Shown here one piece after another: positions 1-8,900 of a DNA stretch of 64,000 nucleotides. The notes under the pieces are model-generated. The model saw nothing but the letters and a program-made list of their open reading frames with translations. It did not search any database and had not been told where the DNA came from. Within the stretch, counting starts at the first letter, position 1. Every line of letters starts with the position of its first letter. This DNA is from Bordetella sp. 02P26C-1 (GTDB lineage: Bacteria > Pseudomonadota > Gammaproteobacteria > Burkholderiales > Burkholderiaceae_B), in the NCBI RefSeq assembly GCF_009763255.1, contig NZ_WSJB01000022.1, positions 1 to 64,000 of the forward strand, read 5' to 3'. Both the position numbers and the translations under genes were made by a program.

Positions 1-101
1 AACGCCCCAACATGGCGCTCGGCGGGATTACCCCGAAGCAGAAACTCGCCATCGCGGCATAGCTTCTACCTTCCGAGACGTTTAAAAATGGGGGGATTAC
101 C
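1..101 (+). mobile_element. 3' end of an IS3-type insertion sequence (partial)
   Basis: Bases 3-62 read in one frame as the last 19 codons of a transposase, RPNMALGGITPKQKLAIAA, followed by a stop. The 'RPN-ALGG-TP' tail is typical of the DDE transposase (OrfB) C-terminus of IS3-family elements. The ~40 bases after the stop, ending in a G-run and ATTACC near 101, look like a terminal-repeat region, but the other end lies outside the window so the boundary is inferred. It abuts the 3' side of the glycosyltransferase gene and suggests that the capsule locus has been rearranged here. Confidence 0.6.
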
Positions 102-152
102 ATTCCACCTCCTCGGCCCATCTCCGGGTGGATCGATCACAGGGGGGGGCAC

Positions 153-1214
153 CTAAGTTAGAATTTCGTCGTATAGACTGCCGAGAGAGCAGCTTATCAA
201 CTGCGGATGTTGCGAATATGCTCGGCTTAAATATGCCTTTGCGATATGACGTCGGGTCTCTGTGGTCATTTCTCCCAGATGTAGCACTGCCCGTCTCAGG
301 TCTTTGTCGGAGTTGGGGTTGTACAAAAGAGAATGCGCGCATGATGGAAATAATTCTTCCATTGCGGGTATCCTCGGGGCAATAACTGGGATGCCCAAAC
401 TTAATGCCAACACTGCTACTCCGGATGCCAATATCCTGTGGTATGGCAACAATACGCCGGCGTATGAGCGAAGTGTATCCGCTACTTTGTTTTGTGGAGT
501 CGACGTCAGAAACAGTTGGATTTCTTCGCGATTTTGAGCAAGGGTAAGCAATTGGTCGCCAAGGCTTGCTGTGCGAATCGGCTGGCCCATTACATGCAGC
601 GCTAGCGTATTCGCATGCATGAAATCGTGCGGTAGCTTGTCGAACAATTTAGGTAAATTCTTGTACTCGCGAACCATACCAAAGCAAACTAAAGTGCGAG
701 GTAGAGCGGGCGTCGATCCAGCTAAGGAAATCGTTTTTTCTGCTGGTTCATATACGTCGAGATACGCTGGATGAGGCAAAACTCTTATTCTGCTAGTGTC
801 GGCTAGCTCCGTTTGGTTTAATATTTCGGCAATTGACGCGACGTTGTGCACTAAGACTAAATCGGAAAGCTGCCCTAACTCCTTGCGAAGTCTGCGTACG
901 GTTTGCCGGAAATTGCATTCGTGCGGGATAAGATTGTGAAACGTCCAGACAATTTTGCCTCCAACGTCGCGATAGGCCTGTAGTCGCTTTATATAGTTGC
1001 GACGTACCTCTGCTGCCTGCACTGCATTCCGGCAGTCTGAGAAAATTGACTCCTCCCAGTGGACGTGAAAAATGGGGCATTTCCCCGACCGTTGACGTGA
1101 CAAAGCCTTTCCTGTTGACCCGAGCGCCGGCCGGTACCTATGAGTGATTGCAGAATACAAAAGTCGTTGGTAAGGATTGCTATATAGGCGAGAATTTAAT
1201 ACTTCTATGGTCAT
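153..1214 (-). CDS. GT-B fold glycosyltransferase, capsule locus
   Basis: A protein of 353 aa. The N-terminal half has a 'HVHWEE' segment and 'WTFHNLIPHE'. The C-terminal half has the GT4-like nucleotide-sugar domain: FGMVREYKN, then a 'LLPYHRILASG' and 'GIPVIAP' stretch, then 'EELF'. It probably transfers a sugar to the capsule or another surface glycan in the cytoplasm; donor and acceptor cannot be told. The start at 1214 is chosen because its ATG overlaps the stop of the upstream kpsS-like gene (ATGA, 1211-1214), which indicates translational coupling; an in-frame start at 1232 also exists. It is AT-rich compared with the rest of the window, consistent with a horizontally acquired surface-polysaccharide locus. 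The IS remnant begins ~50 bp past its stop. Confidence 0.72.
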   Translation of the reverse strand: MTIEVLNSRLYSNPYQRLLYSAITHRYRPALGSTGKALSRQRSGKCPIFHVHWEESIFSDCRNAVQAAEVRRNYIKRLQAYRDVGGKIVWTFHNLIPHECNFRQTVRRLRKELGQLSDLVLVHNVASIAEILNQTELADTSRIRVLPHPAYLDVYEPAEKTISLAGSTPALPRTLVCFGMVREYKNLPKLFDKLPHDFMHANTLALHVMGQPIRTASLGDQLLTLAQNREEIQLFLTSTPQNKVADTLRSYAGVLLPYHRILASGVAVLALSLGIPVIAPRIPAMEELFPSCAHSLLYNPNSDKDLRRAVLHLGEMTTETRRHIAKAYLSRAYSQHPQLISCSLGSLYDEILT

Positions 1215-2551
1215 TGGATTTTTCGCGTCCAAGGCGTGACATTACTCCCCTTAAGAGGAGAAAAAATGGGTGCGTTACGGTCACGAGCGGATTGTAATCT
1301 GGGCGGCGGATCAATATATGCCTCGGCGTTATTTACTCCCTTATGCATAACTCGCCGGACTATCTCGTCACAGGCTGCGCGGCGTCCTCGGGGGTGATAG
1401 AACGAGCCGTGTATTTGTATAGTCGCGGCAAGTGCGCTCAACAACGCATCGCGGAGCGTAACATCTATAGGAGCAGGATGCTCCCAGAATGTGTCGAGTG
1501 AATCTTGGTGTGTAAGTCCGAGGATGTCGTAGACAGCTATTCCCAAGACCTTCACGGGGGTGCCTGCTCGCAGACTGTGTAAGCCCACAGTAGAATTTAT
1601 TGTTATTACGCCTTGGCTCCGCCGTATCGTCCTCTTCAAATTACATTTACTTACCGCAAGGACTCGGTCTGCTACTCCGTGACGTTCCGCAACGTTCGCG
1701 ACTCTGCGTTCCCAGCGCTCAATGCCGTTGTCGAGTGGGTGAAGCTTGACGACGAGATGCCCCGTGCGGGGCGCGTTTCGTGAAAATGATGCGATTACTT
1801 CCTCGATCATGTCGGCTTGATGGCGATAGTGCGAATTGCAGCGTAATTGATAGTCTGCTTGTAGTTGCAGTGCTAGCATCCAGTAGCGTCTGCGCCCTCG
1901 GCTGAGGCGTTCGACCGCTTGTGAGCGCCTGCGCTCAGTCATGAACTTGTACAGCGCATTTGGTACCCACGCTAGATAATCCACAAGCGGGTGGTAGTAC
2001 TTATCTGCCCGATAGAATGGATATGCGTAGGGCAGCAGGGCCGTCAACAGGTTGTATGTAACCTCGTTGGTTGCCTCAACACCAAACCGGTGGGTGAAGT
2101 GCTCTGTTGGCTGTTCAAATGGGGGCACTCGTTGGGCTATCTTTCGCACCAACGTAGGGTCATTTGGAAAGTGCGAGAGTGCGCCCATCCCTCCGCGTTC
2201 CAACGTCACCCAGTCAGGCCTCAGATACCCGAATTCAACAGCATAAGTATCTACGCCGAGAGATGCGGCGATTTCTCGTGCGACTGCGTGATATGGCAGG
2301 CGATCAGCGTAGTAGAGAATATCGGTGATGCGATTCTCTAGAAGATATTGCCGGAGGTATTCACCCCAACGGCTAAAGCGACCTCGATAGTTGTCCGCGC
2401 CCCTCCTTCGCCAATAAACCCAGTCTCCCATGGAGAGATTTATCCGACGCACCTGTGCTCCTGCGGCCTTAAATTGGTCGGCAAGCTGGCACCAAAATGT
2501 TGACGGTGGGCCTTGTAAAAAGAGAATGTTTCGCTTCGTGTCAGCTTCCAT
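1211..2551 (-). CDS. KpsS/RkpJ-type capsule polysaccharide protein (Capsule_synth)
   Basis: A protein of 446 aa in the Capsule_synth family (KpsC/KpsS/LipB). Visible hallmarks are an N-terminal 'NILFLQGPPSTFW', a central 'KLHPLDNG' and the C-terminal 'VITINSTVGLHSL...GTPVKVLG' followed by 'YDILGLTH'. Family members add the beta-Kdo linker to a lyso-phosphatidylglycerol acceptor in ABC-exported group 2/3 capsules. The ATG at 2551 is preferred; the open frame runs 69 codons further upstream (to 2758), but that stretch is Cys/Arg-rich and unlike the family. It overlaps the downstream glycosyltransferase by 4 bp. No kpsMT export genes are in the window; they may lie left of position 1 or have been lost at the IS boundary. 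Confidence 0.8.
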   Translation of the reverse strand: MEADTKRNILFLQGPPSTFWCQLADQFKAAGAQVRRINLSMGDWVYWRRRGADNYRGRFSRWGEYLRQYLLENRITDILYYADRLPYHAVAREIAASLGVDTYAVEFGYLRPDWVTLERGGMGALSHFPNDPTLVRKIAQRVPPFEQPTEHFTHRFGVEATNEVTYNLLTALLPYAYPFYRADKYYHPLVDYLAWVPNALYKFMTERRRSQAVERLSRGRRRYWMLALQLQADYQLRCNSHYRHQADMIEEVIASFSRNAPRTGHLVVKLHPLDNGIERWERRVANVAERHGVADRVLAVSKCNLKRTIRRSQGVITINSTVGLHSLRAGTPVKVLGIAVYDILGLTHQDSLDTFWEHPAPIDVTLRDALLSALAATIQIHGSFYHPRGRRAACDEIVRRVMHKGVNNAEAYIDPPPRLQSARDRNAPIFSPLKGSNVTPWTRKIQ

Positions 2552-2879
2552 GCCTACTGCTCGGACCCCGTTGTCTGCAAAGTGCCAAGATTGTACCGGT
2601 GGGCAGCAGGCCGATCTATAGCAGTATGTATTGCAGAAAGTTGCTGAATTAAATAATCGGAAGACCTTCTGGTCAGTCTTCTGAGTGCGATTTCCCTCGG
2701 GTCGTCTCGAATTATCGACACAAGCGCGCGCGCGTGCGGCATAATCGGAGTGCTGCATGATGGCGACGCCACACGCCGACTCGCTTCGCTCTAGCCGTCA
2801 AATTCCAAGTTTCAGGCTTCGACGCTTTCAGTGCGCACGGTTCTGAAGTCGATGAACGCCTATCTCCGTTTGCTCGTAC
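2552..2879. other. Intergenic region between kpsS-like gene and pgi
   Basis: About 330 bases between divergently transcribed genes. The part nearest 2552 is an upstream extension of the kpsS-like reading frame with no homology that I recognise. The 2760-2879 part must hold the promoters of both genes, but I see no convincing -35/-10 pair and no Shine-Dalgarno sequence directly before the pgi ATG. Confidence 0.5.
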
Positions 2880-4484
2880 ATGAAAGATTCAGCTCCTCCT
2901 ATGCTCCACGCCAGCTCTTCCGACGTACCATCTGTGACCGAGTTGGATGAATGGTCGAAATTTGAAGAAGCGACACAGCGGGCGGATTGTAGAGGGGAGA
3001 GGTTACGCGTTATCGATGCGGCCGGGCTTTGCGTGGACCTCAGTGCTCAGCCGGGTTCAGAGGAACTAAACAAAGCTTCAGATGCGCTGTTAAGGGTGCG
3101 AGATTTCACCCGCATGCGCCGGCGATTATTGGAAGGCGGGGTGGTAAACCCCACCGAAGACCGAGCAGCTTGGCATTCAATGCTGCGCGAGCCTTCGCCC
3201 ACGCCTGAAGTCGCCCACGAGCGCAATCGCCTGCTCCAGTTCGTCCAACGCGCAGACAATGAACGGCGCTGGCGCCACGTGTTGCACATCGGCATCGGGG
3301 GGAGCGACTGGGGCTTGCGTTTAACGGTCGCAGCGTTCGGATACACGGGAACCTGGCGCGATATTCGTTTTGTGGCCAACATTGATGGTCACGCAATCGA
3401 AGGCGGGATTGCGGGGTTGAATCCGCACGAGACCGTCGTCGTAATCGCCTCCAAATCATTCGCGACGGCAGAGACCCTGGAGAACGCGCGCCGCGCTTTG
3501 GAATGGCTACGCGCTTCAGGCGTGAAATGTCCTGAACGCCAGCTCGTTGCCGTCACCGCTCGTCCCGCCCTGGCGCGCGAATTCGGCGTGCCCGAAGATC
3601 AAATCTTCCCATTCTGGGACTGGGTCGGTGGTCGATTCTCGTTTTGGTCGTCGGTCTGCGTCTCAACCGCGCTGACCGTCGGGACTGACGTTATGGCCGG
3701 GATGCTGGCTGGTGCGCATGCGATGGATGAGCACTTCCGCACCGCGCCGATCGAGCGCAATGCGCCGGTACAACTGGCACTGGCCGGCGTCGCAAATCGC
3801 AGCGTCCTGGGGCTGAGCTCTTTAAATATCTCGGTATACGACTCACGCTTGTTCCACTTGGTGCCTTATCTGCAGCAGCTGGAGATGGAATCGCTGGGCA
3901 AGTCGGTCACGATTGCTGGCGAACCGGTAGGTGTGCCAACCGGACCCGCCGTGTGGGGCATGCCGGGCACAGACGCGCAGCATACGTTCTTCCAATGGCT
4001 GCACCAAGGCGATGGCGCTGCCGTTGACTTCATCGTGTGCCAGCAAGCCGATCATCGCTGGCCCGAGCATCATCAGCAGCTTATCGCCAACTGCCTGGCA
4101 CAGCGCGAGGCGCTATTGCGTGGGAAGTCGTATGAAGAAGTGCTTGCGGAAATGGAGGGCACGGGTGATCCCGAGCACGTAAAGTGGTTGGCCAAGCACA
4201 AGGTATATCCGGGTGGTCGTCCGTCGAACCTGATCGTCTTGCCGCGTCTGAGTCCTTATACGCTGGGCGCTTTAATTGCCCTGTACGAGCATAAGGTATT
4301 CGTGCAGGCGCTTATCTGGGGCATTAATCCGTTCGATCAATGGGGTGTTGAGTTGGGCAAGACCCTTACCGCCCGCATTCGAAAGGATTGGGAATCGATG
4401 TCTGAGGGCAAATGTGATGCCGTGTCGAGCCACGACCCGTCGACGCAATACTGGCTGGAGCGTTTCGCGCCTTCGCGCAAGTGA
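2880..4484 (+). CDS. pgi: Glucose-6-phosphate isomerase homologue with altered catalytic site
   Basis: A protein of 534 aa, full length for Pgi. Family motifs are clear: 'IGIGGSDWGLRL' (~139), 'VIASKSFATAETL', 'GGRFSFWS', and the C-terminal signature 'FDQWGVELGKTL' with the conserved Lys (~494). Pgi interconverts glucose-6-P and fructose-6-P, supplying sugar phosphates for glycans. In the E. coli-type motif WGEPGTNGQH the Glu is the catalytic base (E355 in E. coli); here the motif reads WGMPGTDAQH, with Met at ~361. The second catalytic His lies the expected 31 residues downstream. So the alignment is secure and the Glu is really absent, which makes normal isomerase activity uncertain. The gene lies between two arms of the capsule locus, opposite in strand, and ends in a clear terminator. 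Confidence 0.88.
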   Translation: MKDSAPPMLHASSSDVPSVTELDEWSKFEEATQRADCRGERLRVIDAAGLCVDLSAQPGSEELNKASDALLRVRDFTRMRRRLLEGGVVNPTEDRAAWHSMLREPSPTPEVAHERNRLLQFVQRADNERRWRHVLHIGIGGSDWGLRLTVAAFGYTGTWRDIRFVANIDGHAIEGGIAGLNPHETVVVIASKSFATAETLENARRALEWLRASGVKCPERQLVAVTARPALAREFGVPEDQIFPFWDWVGGRFSFWSSVCVSTALTVGTDVMAGMLAGAHAMDEHFRTAPIERNAPVQLALAGVANRSVLGLSSLNISVYDSRLFHLVPYLQQLEMESLGKSVTIAGEPVGVPTGPAVWGMPGTDAQHTFFQWLHQGDGAAVDFIVCQQADHRWPEHHQQLIANCLAQREALLRGKSYEEVLAEMEGTGDPEHVKWLAKHKVYPGGRPSNLIVLPRLSPYTLGALIALYEHKVFVQALIWGINPFDQWGVELGKTLTARIRKDWESMSEGKCDAVSSHDPSTQYWLERFAPSRK

Positions 4485-4518
4485 ATGCAGAGAGGAAAGC
4501 CGTGTCTTCACGGCTGGT

Positions 4519-4565
4519 ACGGCAGGTGAGGATAGCGCGAACTCGCGCATCACCTGCCGTTTTTT
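4519..4565 (+). terminator. Intrinsic terminator of pgi
   Basis: ACGGCAGGTGA (4519-4529) pairs perfectly with TCACCTGCCGT (4550-4560), followed by five T. It ends transcription of pgi. The T-run overlaps the stop codon of the convergent oxoamine synthase gene (stop at 4564-4566). Confidence 0.85.
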
Positions 4566-5910
4566 ATAGCAACTCGCTTAGCGCCGATACCGTGCGGCGC
4601 AACTGCTCTTCGGTGTGCATGCAAGAGACGAAAAAACGCAGCCTGGCCGATTTTTCCGGAACTGCCGGATAAAGAATCGGCTGCACATTGATGCCTTGCT
4701 CGAACAGCGCAGCCGATAGCCGCGCGGCTTTAAGAGAACTGGCAATAATCGCTGGCACGACGGCGTAACCGGTACTTGACCCGGTGTCGATACCGGCGGC
4801 TCGAGCCGATTCCAAGAAATACTTCCCGCGAGCTTGCAGCGTAGTGACTCGCTCGGGAAGCTCAAGCATACGTCGCAACGCGGCCAGAGAGGCGCCCGCC
4901 ACGGCAGGCGGCATCCCCACGCTATACAGAAAACCCGGTGCCAAGAACTTCAGATGTTCAATCAACGCCGTCTCGCCCGCGATGTAGCCGCCACATCCCG
5001 CAAACGTCTTACTCAGCGTGCCCATCCATATATCGACGTCCGTGCCGGCCAGCCCGAAGTGCTCGCGAATGCCGTACCCACGCTTGCCCATAACGCCTAG
5101 CGAGTGCGCCTCATCGACCATCAGGAAAGCCTTATGCCGTCGCTTGATCTCGACAAACCGCGGAAGGTCCGGAAAATCGCCGTCCATGCTGTAGATGCCT
5201 TCGAGCACAATCAGCACGCGTTCGAATTGATGGCGCTGTTCCGCGAGGATAGCGTCCAGCGCGGCCCAGTCGTTATGGGCGAATGATAAACGGCGCGCGC
5301 CGGATAGCTGGGCGCCTTGCAGAATGCTGTTGTGAATCAGCTCGTCATGCACGATCAGGTCGCGCGGGCCGAACAGGTAGCCGATCGTGGATACGTTCGT
5401 CGCGTGTCCGCTGACGAATGCAATGGCGTCATCGACTTCATACAGGTCGGCAATCGCGCGCTCTAGTTCGCGATGGATGGGGCGTTCGCCAGACACAAGG
5501 CGGCTGGCAGATACGGACGTGCCGTAGCGCTCCATCGCCTCGCGTGCGGCGGCCTGAACGACGGGGTCGTCGGACATGCCCAGATAGTTATAGCTGGCGA
5601 AGTTGATGTAGGACTTGCCGCCGATTTGCGTCTCGGCGCCTGCGGCGCCTTCATGCAGTTTGAAAAACGGGCTGCGCACGCCCATGCGGGCGGCGCCTTC
5701 ATTCATGATTTGCAGCTGGCGATAGCCTGGGTGCAGATCGAAGCGGTAGAACTCTTCGGGGATGGCGTTCTTCCGCGCAGACGATTGGAGCATTGTCCGC
5801 GGGGACGACGCCTGTCCGGCTTGACGCAGCTTGCGCTCCAGGGCCTGCTGGATGAGCTTGTCTTTGATGCTGGCCGATAAACCGGGCAGGCCTTTTTTGC
5901 TACTGCTCAC
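4564..5910 (-). CDS. Alpha-oxoamine synthase (BioF/SPT-like), RkpG/WcbT type
   Basis: A protein of 448 aa: PLP-dependent fold-type I enzyme of the 8-amino-7-oxononanoate/serine palmitoyltransferase family with a ~75-aa N-terminal extension. Seen motifs are 'YNYLGMS', 'FVSGHATN', 'VDEAHSLGVMG' and the PLP lysine loop 'GTLSKTFAGCGGYIAG'. These enzymes condense an acyl thioester with an amino acid, with decarboxylation. The start is GTG at 5910, two bases after the PKS stop (5913), so the pair is tightly co-translated. A biotin role is unlikely, as no other bio genes are present. The pairing matches WcbT/WcbR of Burkholderia capsule I and RkpG/RkpA of Sinorhizobium K antigen; I infer release or transfer of the PKS acyl chain to make a capsule-associated lipid. 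Confidence 0.85.
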   Translation of the reverse strand: MSSSKKGLPGLSASIKDKLIQQALERKLRQAGQASSPRTMLQSSARKNAIPEEFYRFDLHPGYRQLQIMNEGAARMGVRSPFFKLHEGAAGAETQIGGKSYINFASYNYLGMSDDPVVQAAAREAMERYGTSVSASRLVSGERPIHRELERAIADLYEVDDAIAFVSGHATNVSTIGYLFGPRDLIVHDELIHNSILQGAQLSGARRLSFAHNDWAALDAILAEQRHQFERVLIVLEGIYSMDGDFPDLPRFVEIKRRHKAFLMVDEAHSLGVMGKRGYGIREHFGLAGTDVDIWMGTLSKTFAGCGGYIAGETALIEHLKFLAPGFLYSVGMPPAVAGASLAALRRMLELPERVTTLQARGKYFLESARAAGIDTGSSTGYAVVPAIIASSLKAARLSAALFEQGINVQPILYPAVPEKSARLRFFVSCMHTEEQLRRTVSALSELL

Positions 5911-5912
5911 AA

Positions 5913-8900
5913 TCAGTGAATCATCCGTTTATTGTTGAGGTTCCCTGATTTTAGTTCATCGGCAAACTTGGCCATGGCCTCGGCAGGGACCTCATCGGTA
6001 TGCTGTGAGACGACTTGCTCGACCTGAGCCAGCACTGCGTCCTGAGTGGCGTGATCACCATCCCCGCGCAGCATTTGAATGAGCTTGGCAGCCAGGCGGG
6101 ATAGGGTGGGGCTTTCGTTTAACGCCATGACGGGTAGGCGGATGCCAAACCGGTTCTCAAGCGCTACGACGAGTTCCACCCCCATCAACGAATCCAGCCC
6201 CATGTCGTAGACGGACACCTCGGGGTGGATCTTGTCAGGCGATACGCGCAGGATCTCGCTGACTTCCGCTTTGATCATGTCCACGAAGATGGGATGCAAG
6301 GCTTCGTCATCCATGGTGGCCAACAGATGCGCAACATCGCGCGCGTCACCATCATCGTCGCCGCCGTCGCTGTACCGACGCGCTAGCAGACTGAACTTCG
6401 GCGAATTGGCGCTGGGCAGGAATCTGCGCAGGGCGCGCCAGTCGAGCTCCAGTACGCCCAGACCGCTGGCGTTTGCTTGCACCATGGCTTCCAGCACATC
6501 CAACGCGGCACCCGAGGCGAGCGCCGCGCCGCCCATGCGGCTTTGCAGTGCATCCTTGATCTTAGTGTTGCGGGCCAGATAGCCCACGTCGTCAATGGCG
6601 CCCCAACGTACGCAGGTAGCGGGTAGACCATGCGCGCGCCGCTGTTGGGCCAACGCCTCAAGCCACATGTTCGCGGCGACATAGTTCGCTTGACCTGGGT
6701 TGCCAAAAAGCGTCGTGCCCGACGAGTAGAGAATGAAGAAATCGAGGCTCAAGTCGCGGGTAGCGTCGTCGAGATTCTTCCCACCTACAACTTTGGGCGC
6801 CAGCACGCGTTCGATTTGTTCGGCGGTCGCGTTGCGCACCAGGCAGTCGTCGATCACCATGGCTGCGTGGACGACGCCGCGTAGGGGCGGCATATTGGCC
6901 CGGATATACTGCATCAGGTCGCGTACCGCATGCGCATCTGTGACGTCGCAGGCGGTCGCATAAACGTTTACGCCTTGGTGCTGAAGCTGCGCGATCGCTG
7001 CTTGTGCCGTGTCGGAAGCAGGGCCACTGCGGCTGACGAGCACCAGATGGCGGGCGCCTTGTTCCGCGAGCCATTGCGCCGTGCGTAACCCAAAGCCGCT
7101 AAGCCCGCCGGTGACGAGGTAAGTAGCTTCTGCCGGCAACGCCAAGCCATGGGGAGACGTCGCAGCAACAGCATGGTGTACGTGACGAATGCCGTTGCGA
7201 TAGGTGATGACGATCTTCCCGATCTGGCGCGCCTGCTGCATGTAGCGGAAAGCATCGACCACGTTGTTGGCATCGAACTCTTGATACGGCAGAGGATGCA
7301 GCACGCCTTGTTTGAACAGCTCCATCATCTCGCCGAACAATCGACGTGTCAGCGCGGGGCGCTCCTGCATCAGCTGGTCGGCATCAATGCCGAAATAGCT
7401 GATGTTGTTGCGGAAGGGGCGCAAGCCGATACGGGTGTTCTCGTAGAAGTCGCGCTTGCCCAATTCGAGGAATCGGCCAAAGGGCTTGAGTACGCGCAGG
7501 TTGCGGTTGACCGCTTCGCCAGCGAGTGAGTTCAGTACGACGTCCACGCCTTTCCCGCCGGTATCGGCGAGAATCTCGTCCGCATACGCCAGGGATCGGG
7601 AGTCGTAGATGTGCTGAACGCCCATGAGGCGCAGGAAATCGCGTTTCTCTTCCGAACCGGCAGTCGCGTAGATCTCGGCGCCACGCGCTTGGGCAAATTG
7701 GATCGCAGCGATCCCTACGCCACCTGCGGCGCCGTGGATGAGTATCTTCTCGCCTTCTTCCAATTGCGCCAGGTGATGCAGCGCGTAGTACACCGTGAAG
7801 AAGGTGCTTGGGATCGTGGCCGCCGCTTCGAATGAGATTCCTTCGGGAATAGGCGCGATAGCGCTGGCCTTGGTCAGAACCCGGTTCGAGAAGCTGGCCG
7901 GGCCAAAGCCCACCACGGCGTCGCCCGGTTGATAGTCGCCTTCTGCATTGGGTCCAACGCGTTTGACGATGCCGGCGAATTCCAAACCTAGCGTCGGGCC
8001 GGCGAAGCCGTTTTCGATGGCTTCGTCTGACAAGAGGCCGAGGGCATACATTACGTCGCGGAAATTCAGGCCCGTGGCGCGGACTTCAATCTCTAACTGG
8101 TCGTCGGCGGGCTCCGTGGCCGCAGATGCCTGCCAGCGAAGGTTGCGCAGCTGTCCCGGGAACTCGAAGCCTAAGCTGATATGTTCCGCGCGTGACGCCA
8201 CGTTCGTGGGCGCGGCTGGGCGCGCTACGGTACGTAGACGTGGCGCGTAACGATGCCCGTCTGCCGTGAGCGCTGCTTCGTGCTCGGCGTCGGGATGCTG
8301 TAGTTCACGCACGAGAGCATCTAGCAGCGTGTCGTTCGGTTCGGTATGCGGTAGATCCAGGAGACGCACGCCAAACTGGGCGGCCTCGTTCATCATGGTG
8401 CGCCCGTAGCCCCACAGCGGCGCATCTTTCAACATGCCGGTCGTCGTGGTGTCGGTGCGCGCCAGCGTCTGTGCGGCGCCTGCAGTCAGGAGCCAGAGCG
8501 TGGCTTTGCTGTGGCTGCGTTCCAAGCCCTGCGCTACGGCGGCGGCGATGGCGCATCGGCGGACCTGGGTTTGCAGCATGGTTGCCGCGTCGTCGTCCTC
8601 GGTAAAGAGACCGTCCAGATGCAGGATGCCATGCAGATGACCGAGTTCCGCATTGGCCTGGGCAAGTACAGTGTCGATCTCTGCTGGGGCAGTGTCGTTG
8701 TGTACGAGGACGCGATGACCGGCGGCGGACAGCGAGGCGCAAAGGCGCTGTAGGAGCGCATGGCTGGCGTCGCTCGCGCCGGAAAGCACTAGCCAAGCAG
8801 GCGAATCTTCCGGCGTGGGCGAAGTGCTAGGCAATGCGCAGGCTTGTGGCGCATCCGTTTCCGCAGCGACGGCGGTCAACAGATAGGGCCCGCTCAAGGA

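Noticed and set aside
2552-2758. 69-codon N-terminal extension of the KpsS-like protein
   Set aside because: Cys/Arg-rich and unlike family N-termini; ATG at 2551 gives the normal start.
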